Below, piece after piece: positions 1-11,840 of a stretch of 64,000 nt of DNA (the first letter of the stretch is position 1; every line of letters begins with the position of its first letter). This DNA is from Microthyrium microscopicum (taxonomy: Eukaryota > Ascomycota > Dothideomycetes > Microthyriales > Microthyriaceae). Both the position numbers and the translations under genes were made by a program. Location of the stretch: assembly GCA_010405405.1 (NCBI GenBank), contig MU004242.1:720748-784747 (forward strand). Direction: 5' to 3'. The notes below the pieces were generated by a model. That model saw only the letters and a list, made by a program, of their open reading frames with translations, was not told the origin of the DNA and did not search any database.

Positions 1-246
1 AGATCGATTGATATCTAGGATGCCTATGCATTCAAGATGACACGTATCAATTCTTATGAAAGCGATATATGATACCTATCAAGCAGAGAATGACCACCCA
101 ATATGATACTCAAATCAACCTCCCAACTCCCCGAGAACATTTACGTTCACAAATTTCAGATATTACCCGTCACCTGAGCCCAGAAGAGCCACCCGTAAGC
201 AAAAACAACATAACAAATAAGTCACTCAGTCCCCATCGAAAAGCGT

Positions 247-2155
247 TCATTTGACACCGTTGGTTCCATTCTTCTGAGGCTTTTGAATGAGAGCAAAGTC
301 CTTCTCGGTCTCCGCCTTGGGCATATTCGCCAACCAGGTTGGAGCAGTGATTCCAGTCTGCTGCTGGATAGTCTCAAGCAATGGTGGGAGAGACTGGAAG
401 AGATTTCGAATAGGCGCGGTCGTATCAACACCGTCGGAGCTACCAGTGTTCCAAACGTTGATCTTTGGCTGCAATCCATGAATGGCTTTGGCGTTCTCGG
501 CTGCCATATTTTCGTATGTGCCACGCTCAAGCATCATCCAGTGCATCAAGCCAGATGGACCACCAAGGACGTTGGAAAGTTGGCCATAAGCCTAGCATTC
601 TGTTAGTCGCCTGCACTCAAGTCGACCCACGAGTTTTTGGAAGACACTTACCTTGGTCATTTCCATAAGACCATCTGCTTGGGTCTTCTTGGCGTAGTAT
701 AGAGCATCAGCCTTCAGCTTATCTTGGTAGTATTTGGCATCGGTCTCCAGCTTCTTGGTCTCAAAGACGAGTTTTGCCTTTTCATACTGAGCCAAAGCTT
801 CTTGCTGAACGCGGTAGTAGTCTGCATCAGCCGAAATCTTGATGGCTACCTGACTACCCTCTGCCTCCTTGGCTCTCTTGGTCTTGTAACCCTCAGCATC
901 CTGCTTCACGGTAACGAGTTTGGCATCGGCATCTCTGGACGCTCTGTAGTACGCGGCATCAGTCTCGGCCATCTTCTGGCTCTTGAGAGCTTCGGCGTTC
1001 TTCTGTTCTACTCAGAATTAGTACCGGCAAAATGAAGTCTCAGAACAAGCTTACGGGTGTATAGCAAAGCATCGGCCTTTTCTTGATCAGATTCACGGTT
1101 GATACGAGCCTTGATGACAGTTGTAGCACGCTGTCTCTCCAACTCCATCTCCGCGCGGCGAATTTCAACGGTCTACACACTAGTGAGCTTCATATCACAA
1201 TCAACGCGACTTGTTCGAACCTTCTGAAGCTCCACATCTCGCTCTTCCGCCTTGCGACCTGCTTCAACACGGCTGATCTGCAAGTTTCGCTCAATCTCAA
1301 TTTGAACGCTTGTCAACTCAGCATCTGCCTTGGCCTTCTCTGCCTTGCGCATGGTTTCTTTGACAGCAGTGTCGGCGTGGATTTTCGCAATCTCCTGCTT
1401 TGTTTGGCCTTGACGTTGACTTTCTCCGACCTAGAAGAGAATGATTTAGCAGCGCGAGAGTTAATTGTTCGAAGGCTCCCTTACGTCTCCGACCATGCGA
1501 GCTTCTGCAACGTCAACCTTTGCCTGGTTGAGGGCTCCTTCGTGGGCCTTGCGACTGAGGTACGCGAAGTACTCAGAGCCTGGAGTATCCTGTAGTTCTT
1601 TGAGGCGTTAGCATGATCCTATGGAAATGGACTCCGAAACCTACCTTTGACGTTGGCGTTGTAGATCTTGAGACCGAATTGATCAAGCTCAGTTTGCACG
1701 TTCTTGATAACCTTGTCTCTGAACATCTTCCGCGCATTGAAGAGCTCTTCCATGGTCATGGTTGACACAATGGAACGAGTTTCGCCCTCGATGATACCCT
1801 TGACAATGTTTTGCACATGGCCTCGGCCCTCTGCCAAACCGATAGCGCCAGACTTGCCTGGAGTAGCCACTCCACCGTCGGTGTTACCTGTCAGGAGTAC
1901 TGCGTACCTGACCAGCGCCTGGTTGTTATCGCTCTCGTCGTCTGGGCCGATGGTGAAGACTGCTGGCAAGCTGAAACTCAACTTCTCCACTGTCATGGCT
2001 TGAAGAGAGAGGGAGAAATCGAATGGCGTGATGGAGAACTTTGTCACTTTCTGGAAGGGCATAATGAATGCCTTTTTCTTGACAGCGACGCCATCAATAC
2101 CAGCGCCGGTGATGGCGAGGTAAGCACTTGGCTCAGATACATGATACCACACCAT
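247..2155 (-). CDS. floA: Flotillin-like SPFH/band-7 membrane scaffold protein, six exons
   Basis: Fungal flotillins coat the inner face of the plasma membrane and organise sterol-rich domains. I read six exons: 2155-1645, 1597-1485, 1430-1221, 1172-1055, 1007-652 and 591-247, giving about 550 residues, the expected size. The N-terminus begins [19 protein letters not shown], a typical flotillin start with ATG in the context CCAAGATGG. The SPFH domain covers roughly residues 5-190. It is followed by a long Glu/Ala/Lys-rich coiled coil (about 190-420) with recurrent ADA.YY segments, then a C-terminal region with [18 protein letters not shown]. There is no transmembrane segment; such proteins attach by acylation and oligomerisation. 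The first intron ends in AAG rather than CAG/TAG, but the frame (NANVK then [14 protein letters not shown]) supports it. An extra 5' non-coding exon upstream is possible. The family call is firm; exon edges are inferred. Confidence 0.93.
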
Positions 2156-3370
2156 CTTGGTAGAATGGATTCAAAAATTTGAAGTTGAGGAATTCAGGGT
2201 CTTGGTATTGAAGATCGAAAGGAAAGACAATGGTCAGCAAGAGAAGAAGTGCGCGTGAAAGTGCGACGTATGGCATATCTAAATACCTACCCGGTGAACT
2301 CATTTCGGTGAAGGCGGCACTGCTTTTGATCTGCTCTTGGAACAACTACTGGTATCCGTGCCCTTGGCAGAAGTAGCATGCCACTGTTCGCAGTCAGGTA
2401 GTAGCATTTCTGTAGGCAGATTCTTAATGCCAAAAAGAGCCAAGCACTGTTCAATGGTAGAGTTCCACGAAAGCCATTGAGTGGGAGACGAAGAACAAGG
2501 GGACCAGCACGGGCCAAGGCAAGGCTGACACCAGAAAATGAGCGATTTTCATGGTTTGTGCGTTTGCATCGTATGAGTTGTAGATTTTCTAGGTGCATAA
2601 ATAGATGCAGAAGGACGCTGGTGACAAACACTTGTCGCTCGAATTATCCCGATTGCCGCACTGCCGTACCAAAGGTACCGTTCTCGTCATCACTGGACTT
2701 TTTGACGATCGTTGTGAACGAAGCAAAGAGGCTTCTTTGGCGAAAATTATCTACCTATGCTGCCGCAGCTTCATGGGTGCTCATTCAACAGTCATGACCT
2801 GGATGGCATTTGTGGCTATCGTCCGCGAGAATTATCTTGTTGCTCCCTGAGTACGAATTCCGCAGTATCTAGTGAGACTGTCTTCATGAGGCTTGATGCT
2901 CAGCCTTGCGCCTTATGGTCAGTGGCGTTGAAACCTGGCCATGGATACTGTACCTTCCCAAAATCTTGAAATACTGTTTCATAGACTCTGTAATACAATC
3001 AACTTCTTATTACCTTTATTATCACTTCACTACGTTCATTGCAAACGATGGTTAATTTCTGGCTCTGTTTGACGTAGTGATACCACAGAATATCTCCTAA
3101 GAGTCTCCATCAGCCTTGGCATAAGTCTTGACCGAAAATTTCCATCACAAGACTCTACTAAATGAAACTAGCAATTTTACCAGTACAGATGGAAGGAAAA
3201 CGGCCATAACATGGCTCAGCTGCAAATCAGTCAGATCACGTTTTCGTCCACCAAGCTTTCCAAGATCAGCTAGTCCCTTACTTTACCGAACATAAGGTAT
3301 CGTGCCAGTAAGCCCTAATGACGGAATACGGTCCGTGCAGCTCAGGGAATGCAGAATCGGTAAAGGGAAC
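2156..3370. other. Intergenic, upstream of flotillin
   Basis: This holds the flotillin promoter and probably its 5' UTR. Several open frames of 70-115 codons occur on both strands, but none resembles a known family or shows a clean start plus splice pattern. Base composition is normal until about 3370, where the AT-rich island starts abruptly. I see no RNA gene. Confidence 0.5.
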
Positions 3371-3613
3371 ATTAAAGAATCTAATTAACTAACTACTATA
3401 ATAACTATAGTATTTATACCCTATTAAAGACGTAAAATATATCTTCTTAGAGCCTAAAATTTAGGCTATAATAAAGGCAAAAGTAATATATAGAAAGAGA
3501 TAGAAAAGGCAAAAAGATATAATAGCTAATAAAGGCTAAATTTTAGTATTTCTACTTCCTAATTCTAAATTAAGACTAGCATAGATCTAGGGTTTAGAAT
3601 AAACCTTCTATTA
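3371..3613 (-). repeat. Left long terminal repeat of the RIP-eroded element
   Basis: A direct repeat of the block at 10486-10727. By eye the two copies align over their whole length with no gaps and about 21 differences, all of them transitions. That pattern is expected from cytosine-to-thymine mutation on either strand (RIP) and not from ordinary drift. This copy is AT-rich along its full length. Confidence 0.85.
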
Positions 3614-6600
3614 TACTTTTTAAGTTTCTAATCTATAAATCTTAAGATATACTTAGTATTAAGTATAAAAGAATATTAATTTTTAGGTTTTCTAAGACTA
3701 AGCTACTAAAATATTAAAACTAGTTAAAATAGAAAATAAAAAATACTATTAAGTAGCCCTAGCATAGAAGATCTAGCTTATATTAAAATATAAGAAATTT
3801 AGTAATTTATAGTAGTAGCAAAAGTATTTATAACGTTCTAAAAAGAATCTTCTTAAGCTAATACTAAGTATTCTATATCTATTAAATTTAGTATCTTTCT
3901 AAACTTCTTATATTCTTATAAAGAGAAAGCTTTTATTAAATTATTTACTAGTATTTTACCTATAAGAACTTATTTAATAAAGATATAGCCTTTTATAACT
4001 TCTTAATAAAGTTAGAACTAATATATATTAATATACTTTAATCTAGAAGATAAAAGCTAAGCCTACTTTATTATAATACCTATTATTTAGGTATTATTAT
4101 TTAATATTAGTATTTTAATATTAAGATTAAACTTAAGCTATAAGAAGAAGCATTAAATTAAGATTAACTCTTTTAAGGCGTTTAAGAAGAATAAAAGTTC
4201 TACTTTTATTATAGATATTAAGACTATCTTTTAGCGTAAAAATTATTAGCTAATAAGTCTTCTAAATAGGTTAAATAAGAAGCCCTAGGTTAATCTTTAA
4301 GTTTCTTAATTATTTATAAATATAGTATTATAGGCTATAAGAAATACTTCTTTACTAGTAATAAGTACTTTAGCAGTTCTATAATACTTAAGCATAAGGT
4401 ATTTTATTATTTAAAAATATAGAATAGTTCTCTTAATCTTATAGTAATAAAGTTTAGAAGAATTCTAGTTAAAATAACTTAAATAAGAGGCTATATAATA
4501 AATATTTAGCCTATATATTATTATAGAGTAAATTATAGAGCTATAACGTATTTAAAAGGCGTAGATTTAATCTTTAAATATCTATTCTTTATTTAGAATA
4601 AGTTTAATAAGATTTAAAATAAAAATAACGTATTTAGTCTTCTTTATAATATTAAGCTAGAATTTAGTACTAATTTTATTAATATACTAATCCTATAAGA
4701 TCTAAAGCTTTTAATTAGCTTAATCTTAAAGTATTTAAATATTAAGAAAGCTTTTTAAGATACCTAAATTCCTTATAGCGTAATATATACTAAGTTTATA
4801 TTTTATCTTATCTACTTCTACTTAATATACTTTTAGTAAAAGAAGGAAAAAGTTATTAATATAATAAAAAAGGAAAATAGGATACTAAATATATTTAAAA
4901 AAGTAAGAGTCTTCTAGAATAAGCTTAAACTTTATTATATAAAGGATAGCTCTTATATCCTAATACTATAGTAATAAAGATCTTAGTAGTTTATAGAAAG
5001 TATAATAAAGTAGTAATACCTTTTTAAAAATATTAAAGCCTTTAAGGTATTAAACTAGAATTATTTTATCTAAAATAGTATTTAAGAAAATATTTATAGT
5101 ATTAAATTAATAAAGATCTAGATTAAACGTAGCTATTAGTATAAGAATTATACGTAATATATAGTAAGCTCTAATAGTAATATAAATCTCTAATTCTAGA
5201 TTTTAGTACTATAGATCTTCTTTTATATAGATTCTAGCCTTATATTTAAGAAAAAAGCTATTTAAATTATACTTCTCTAAGAATATCTACTTTAAGGGTA
5301 GAATAAGCTTATTAGTTTAAAGAGTATAGACCTTTTTAAATATACCTTATTCCTAAAGTATTTTAATCTTAATTTTAGTAGCTAAAAGATATTAGTCTTA
5401 ATTAGAGCGTTTTATTATTTTAGACTACGTTTTTAGTAATTCTAGCATATTTCTTTTATAGTAGTATTAAACTAAAGCTATAGAGAATACATAATATAAT
5501 AAGATAAAGAAGTAAAGTTTATAGAGTACTAGATTAGTAGTCCTTAAGAATTATAGAATATAACTATTTCTTATAGTACATATAGAGATATTTTAGAAAG
5601 CTTAAATCTCTTATTTATACTTAGTAATATACTACTATTTTAGGCAAGCTATTAAAGTAGCTAGTAGTAATACTAATAGAATTATAAGAATAGAATCTTC
5701 TAAAGTATCCTTTCTTAATTTAGTATATCCTTAAGTAAGTAATAAACTTATAGAGAATATTAAATATTATAAAGAAGGCTAAGATAATAGTAATAGTATA
5801 GAATTAGGCATTATTAGCTAGTTATTAAACATAGATTAATTAGAATCGTTTTTAAAAGTCTAATAGCTATCTTATTTTTACTATTAATTATTCTATGCCT
5901 CCTAATTTTAATTAAGCTATTATTTAGCTTCTTATAAGTTAAATATACTACTACTAACGTCTATTTTAAAATAAGAGAGTAATATATCTAAAAGTACGTT
6001 AACAAATTAGTTATTAATTATAATAAGTATAATAGTATTAAATTTAATAGTTTTATTAATTATAATATCTTATACTTTAATAATATAGTTATTTAAAGGA
6101 ATCTAAACCCTAAAGATATTACTTCTAATATACCCTATTAGCTAACCTTTAATTAAGTAAGATTAAAGCTTCTTAAGCTTTAGAATATTAGGATTATAAA
6201 TATAAGCTTTTAAGCTAATAATTTAAACTAATAAGAAATCTAGCACTTATTTAAATACTATCTTAAAGGGTATTCTCTAGTTTAGCTACTTCTTTAGGAT
6301 CCTATTAAGTAAATATACTACTAAGTAAGTAAGTTTAGGCTATAACGCATTTAGAAGGCTACTATATTATTTTAGTACCCTTATAATAGATATTAAGATT
6401 TATCTTAATACTTCTATAAGACTATTTTATAAAGCAATATAGAGTATAGATAGTTCTTTAATAATACTATTTAGCTAAATCTTATTATTCTACTTCTTAC
6501 CTATTATAGCTTTATAATCCCTATAGATTTAAAAGACTTTATATTTAATATTACCTACTTTATAACTTATATTCTTAATAATAGTAAGTACGTAGCGTAG

Positions 6601-8729
6601 GAATTAAATATAGTTCTCTTATATCTTCTAAGGAAGTATTTCTAGTAAATAGAACTTTATAATAGTATAGTAAGTATAAATAATCTAGCAATTATTATTA
6701 TAGCCTTTCTTAACCTAAATTAGATTAATATAAAGCTTCTTAAAGGGCTTTAAGCCTAAATCTATTAATTAATAAGAAATCTATTTCTTCTACTTCATTT
6801 TAATATAAATTTTATAGAAATAGTTATTATCTTTAGTATCTCTAAAAGAAGTAATATTTAGAATAATTTTTATATCTTTAGTAGTACATTCTATATAAGA
6901 TACTATAGCTTTACTAATATAACCTATCTATTAGTATTATTTAAATATAAAAGCTATAAAAGTATAAAGAAGTAATAATATTATAAAGAAGATATAATAA
7001 GAATTATTTTTAAAGAGAAAGTAAACATTAAAGAGGATAATCTTAGCTAAAAGCTTTCCTATTTTAATATGCCTAATCTAGCCTATTTTATTATTCTAGT
7101 AGTATCCTATAGCTTTTATCCTATAATAGAAAGCTAAATTCTTATAAAAGCTAAATATATAAGTAACATTATAAAGAGTAACTATTTAGTATCCTTTAAG
7201 GCCTAAAACAATAATATCTATATTACTATATTCTATAACTTATAAAAAGACCCTACTATAGATTAAAGAACTAAGAATACTCTTATATATCTTAAACTAA
7301 AATTTATTATTATAAATATATATATCTACTCTAGAATTAAGAATAAACCTTTTATTAAGAGATATCTTAACTATTATAAATATTATAACTCTTATAACTA
7401 CTATTCTAATACCTATATATTTAATTATTTTAGATAATTAGTTATTATTACTATACTCTTAATCTTAACCTATTTTAAGAATATAATTAACTCTTACTTT
7501 AAGCTAAGGATTCCTAAAGCTTTCCTTAATTTTTACTTTTACTTTAGGGTTAAGATACTATCTATTTAAACGTTTATTAAGTTAAAGATAGAAATAATCA
7601 TTATAATATTCTATCTTACTATAAAGGTAAAGAGGAACTATCTTTTTATCCTTTTAAGAACTCTATAATCTAAACGTTAAGAAAGATTAATAAGCATTTA
7701 TATTTAAGGAAGTCTTCTTAGGTTAAAATATCTCTTCCTAAGTCTTTTTATTAAGGATAGTAGTAAAAGTAATACTAGATTATAATACTAGTATAATTTC
7801 TTTACTATAAATAGTCTAATACTTCTTAATATACTCTAAAAAGATAAGTTATTTACCTTCTATATAATAATAAATAAACTATATCTAGGTACTAAGGTAA
7901 GAAGCTTAAGTAGCGTCTATAAAGATATCTATAAGCTATCTTTTAAAAATTTCGTCCTTATTATAAAGAGAACTTTTTCTTTAAAGAAATATCTAGTAAA
8001 TTAGCTAAAGTTATAGTTCTTACTATTTATATCCCTTCCTTAGGGTATTAAATTCTTTATCTAGCTTTAAGATTATACTAGTTTAAGAAAGATAAATACC
8101 TTTCTAAAGTACTTAAAGTATATCTTAAGCTTTAAAGATATTAGTAATATAGTTCTAGAAACTTTTAAATACTATCTTATTTAGAAAGTTATTAATCTTA
8201 ACTATAGCGTTTTTAATATCTTAATACTCCTAGTAGTCTAAATTATATATCTATAATAAGATATTATATTCTTAAATAAAAATTAACTCTACTATTTAAA
8301 TAAGTTAATCCTTATTATTCTTTATAAATACTTAAGAAATAGTAGATTTTACTAAATATATTTTAAATAGGCATACTAATTCTTTTAGAGAAGAACTAGT
8401 TCCTTCTAGATTAATATAATCCTATATATCTAGAGCGTATACTTACTATTTTATAAAATTAATCTAAGTATACTAGTTATTACTATTCTTTAATATAACT
8501 ACTATAAAGAAATTTCTAGTAGTTACTATTTTAAGTAATCCTTCTATAGAGTCTATATAGTATACTTAAGAATAATATCTAGCTTTTTATAAGGACTAAT
8601 ATCTCTAATACTACTTTAATTAAGAGATAGAAACGCTACTACTATATTAAGTTACTATAGCTTATTCCTTTAGCTTAATAGGCCATTTTAAAGATTTTTC
8701 TAATTTAGAAGAACTATCTTAGTATATAG

Positions 8730-10060
8730 AAAAAGAAGAAGAAGAAATAAAAAAAAAGAATAAGAAAGTATTTTATACCTCTAGGAATTAAGAAATTACC
8801 TATTTAAGCAATTTACGTTAAGTCTATTTAAAGGAAGTACGCGTAAGCTTATAATAGGTACTTCTAGCAAATTATTGCTTTATTTAGGAGATACTACCTT
8901 AGTATCTTTATACCTTTATTTAGAAGATACTACCTTAGTATAGAGGAAGAAGAAGAAAAGGAGAAGAATAAGTAAAAAAAGATATTTATACCCTCTAGGC
9001 CTCTAAGATTTCCTCTTTAGGTAGTTTAGGCCTAGCATTATATTTCTCTACTTAGGAACAGAATATAGAATAATTAGACACTTATATATCTTTACTAAAT
9101 ACTTCTTCTACTCTACTTAGGAATAGAATATAAAATAATTAGACACTTATATATCTTTACTAAATACTCCTTCTACTTTACTTAGGAATAGAATATAGAA
9201 CAATTAGATACTTATATATCTTTACTAAATATATCTTTTAGTTATAGCGTACTAAGCCTAAACTAAAGTACTAAAGTTAAGTTAGCAATAGTAAGATTAC
9301 TAATAATATTCTATAAGAATTTAGAACGTACTTAAAAGTAGTATAGGTTTTAGTACTACTATAGCTAAGGTAGTAAAAAGGTTAAGTCTTTAAAGTTAAG
9401 AAATAATAGTAGTAATTTATATAATATTAATAATAAGTTTCTCTAAGAGACTTACTTAATAGCTTAGGTCTATAAGAAAGAAAATAGCAAGTATAGCAAT
9501 ATAGTTACTATTAAAGAATTAAAAAGCGTTATCTAGTACTACTAATACTAAGACTATTAATATACTCTAATACTACTAATACTAAGGCTATTAGTATACT
9601 AAGCCTAATAAAGAGGTTAAGTCCTTAAAAGTAAAGACTACTAATAGTTAAGTCCTTAAAGTTAAGGAAATAATAGTAGTAAAAGAACTATTAAAGACTA
9701 AAGAACTAGATAGTAACTAAAAGTAATAAGAAGTATTACTTATACTTTACCTTTATAAATACTAAAGCTATTAGTATATTCTAGCACTACTAATACTAAG
9801 GCTATTAATATACTAAGAGTTTAAAGAAGTAATAACTTTTAAAGAACTATTAAGATTAAGAATACGTTAGAAACTTAATAATAAAGGTTATATAAATACT
9901 AAATATAATAAAAAGAGTACTAATAAAGGCATAAAGCTTAAAGTACGTAATAAAAAAGAGAAAAAGAAAAAGAAAAGGAAAAAAAATAAAAGAATATTTA
10001 TACCCCTAAGGTTTATAAGATTACCTCTTTAAGTAATTTCTTAATTTAATCTACTAATTC
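8730..10060. repeat. Low-complexity and tandem repeats inside the RIP-eroded element
   Basis: Within the fossil, three purine runs (A/G-rich, near 8730-8770, 8945-8980 and 9955-10000) are each followed by a related TTTATACC-type segment. A unit of about 65 bp is repeated three times at 9046-9235. A direct repeat of the TACTACCTTAGTAT type lies at 8885-8940, and ACTACTAATACTAAG units recur around 9540-9800. They may be original non-coding repeats of the element or later expansions. No gene can be recognised in them. Confidence 0.6.
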
Positions 10061-10485
10061 CTTACTCTTTCTTACTATTAAATAACGCAATAAGGTTCTC
10101 TTATTACTTCTTAATAATTTAAATAGGTATTATAAATAGTAAAATAATAAAAAGAGATATAAGTCGCTATAAAGAGGAATAAATAAAGTAAAGTACTTCC
10201 TAACCCTAATTTAAAAGAGTAGTAACTTTAAAGAGTAGTTCTAGCTTTAGTAATAATTATAAGTTTAAAAGCAATATTATAAATTAATCTATAACTTAAT
10301 AAGTAAGTTTTAGTACTAAAACTAGTATATAGTAATAGCTAAAATTTAGGAGATTATAATAATATAGTTTATAAGAGATTTATATATAGAATAATAAAAT
10401 AATAAAGGTATATTAAAATACTAAGCTTATAACTAACAAAATATAGTCTATATAGCTTAAAGAATATAAAATTAGTAAAGAGAAT

Positions 10486-10727
10486 ATTAAAGAATCTAAT
10501 TAACTAACTACTATAATAACTATAATATTTATACCCTATTAAAGATATAAAATATATCTTCTTAGAGCCTAGAATTTAGGCTATAATAGAGACAAAAGTA
10601 ATATATAGAAAGGGGTAGAAAAGGCAAAAAGATATAATAGCTAATAGAGGCTAAATTTTGGTATTTTTGCTTCCTAATCCTAGATTAGGACTAGCGCAGA
10701 TCTAGGGTTTAGAACGAACCTTCTGTC
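10486..10727 (-). repeat. Right long terminal repeat of the RIP-eroded element
   Basis: Partner of the repeat at 3371-3613. Its outer 100 bp or so (10650-10727) keeps more G and C than the left copy, so mutation was uneven along the element. On the minus strand it carries a TATAAATA-like box near 10530, which is why the element is tentatively oriented right to left. Confidence 0.85.
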
Positions 10728-10995
10728 ACCTGATATCCCAAATCTGCCTTATGAAAGAAACCTTATTGTGTACCCCACATCAATACGGGTTGCCCCTGAC
10801 AAACATTGGTTCTCAATTCTCAATCTATCTTTTTATCTGAAGTCTGATAGCCATCTCTTGGAGCTTTTGCGATTCCCAGGCAGCGTTTTCGTATTGCACC
10901 ATTAGCTGGCACCCAAACGTCGAAGACCACAATACTTCAGATTTTCAGGTCATTCAATTCTAGCAATCATCAAAGAACATTTGGCGATCATAAAG

Positions 10996-11683
10996 ATGCC
11001 CAAAGAAGAGACTCCAGATGGTCTTCCTAGCTACCAGGAGACCATGAGCACACCGAGCGGCCATTCTCTAATGCAACAAACGCTTGGGGCTCGATCACAG
11101 CACATCCACCACATCACCTTAAGCCTGATACTACCAATACTTTCTCGGCGAGCTTCAAGAGGCCTTTCAAAAACAACGATAGCCATGGTTCCAGCACGGA
11201 GATCCGGTAATTTATCCAGTACAAAGCAACTTGACAGTCTGTCCTATCTTTTTTACATCTCGCCGTACTATCGTAACAAAATACTGATATCTAAGTACAG
11301 ATCGGAAAGAAAAGATGGAGATGGTAGGGCTGGCAGATTCCGACGAGTCGTACGAAGAGGTAGTACTTGAGGAGGAGATGGATACGCAAGAGTTTTGGGA
11401 ACAACCTGAGGCGTTGAGCGATTTGAGAAAGCTATTGAAGACTAGTATTGCCTCGTCAAATTGGTATGAGCAAGAAGAAGAATTGCCTGTGAGGCCGGTA
11501 CAAAAGATTTCGAAAGGCTTTTTCGGGAAGAAGTCTCAACCAGTGACGGCGAGTCCGAAACGTCCGCAGGTTACCGTCGAAGTTGGGCATGAGGATATGT
11601 CATATCGTATTGAAAATTCTTTTGGCTTGTATGATACCATCGCAAAGCCGGCGATTGTGGTGAGGGTCAACACGAGGGCATAG
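10996..11683 (+). CDS. Small fungal protein of unknown function, two exons
   Basis: Two exons, 10996-11206 and 11301-11683, joined by a 94-bp GTAATT...CTAAGTACAG intron, encode about 197 residues. The first exon begins MPKEETPDGLPSYQE and contains an ILPILSRRASRGLSKTTIA segment. The second is acidic (DSDESYEEVVLEEEMDTQEFW) and then basic (KISKGFFGKKSQ). The layout, PSY near the start, a helical stretch ending in LSKTTIA.VP, then an acidic EFW.QP..L..L motif, resembles a family of short proteins I recall from other filamentous ascomycetes, for which I know no function. There is no signal peptide or membrane segment. It starts only 270 bp from the RIP island yet shows no sign of RIP damage. Confidence 0.75.
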
Positions 11684-11840
11684 GGGGCGATCATAAGAGC
11701 ACGCTGCATAGGATGACTTCTGATAGACAATTTGGTGCCGACCTTGTGGCCCATAAACCTGTTGCATCATGAATGATGTATACAATGATAGCATTGGAAA
11801 CACGCTACCAATCGCCGAAGAAAATATGCATATATTATTC

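Larger units (their letters stand above)
3371..10727 (-). mobile_element. RIP-eroded LTR retrotransposon fossil (about 7.4 kb)
   Basis: An AT-rich block is bounded by two direct repeats of about 243 bp (3371-3613 and 10486-10727), the arrangement of an LTR retrotransposon. Its interior is depleted of CA and TG and enriched in TA, the footprint of repeat-induced point mutation, and no long reading frame survives on either strand. It is a heavily broken fossil with breaks throughout. The minus orientation is weakly favoured: read that way the terminal repeat starts TGACAG and carries a TATAAATA box. The Copia or Gypsy family cannot be decided. No target-site duplication is evident. Age cannot be taken from repeat divergence because RIP, not drift, dominates. 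The neighbouring genes look unaffected. Confidence 0.85.

Noticed and set aside
1083-1595. 170-codon plus-strand open frame
   Set aside because: It is antisense to flotillin exons and introns, whose reading is strongly supported; the frame shows no independent family pattern.
3371-10727. Assigning the fossil to Copia or Gypsy from traces of polymerase-like sequence
   Set aside because: The interior is too eroded to identify domain order reliably, so the family is left open.
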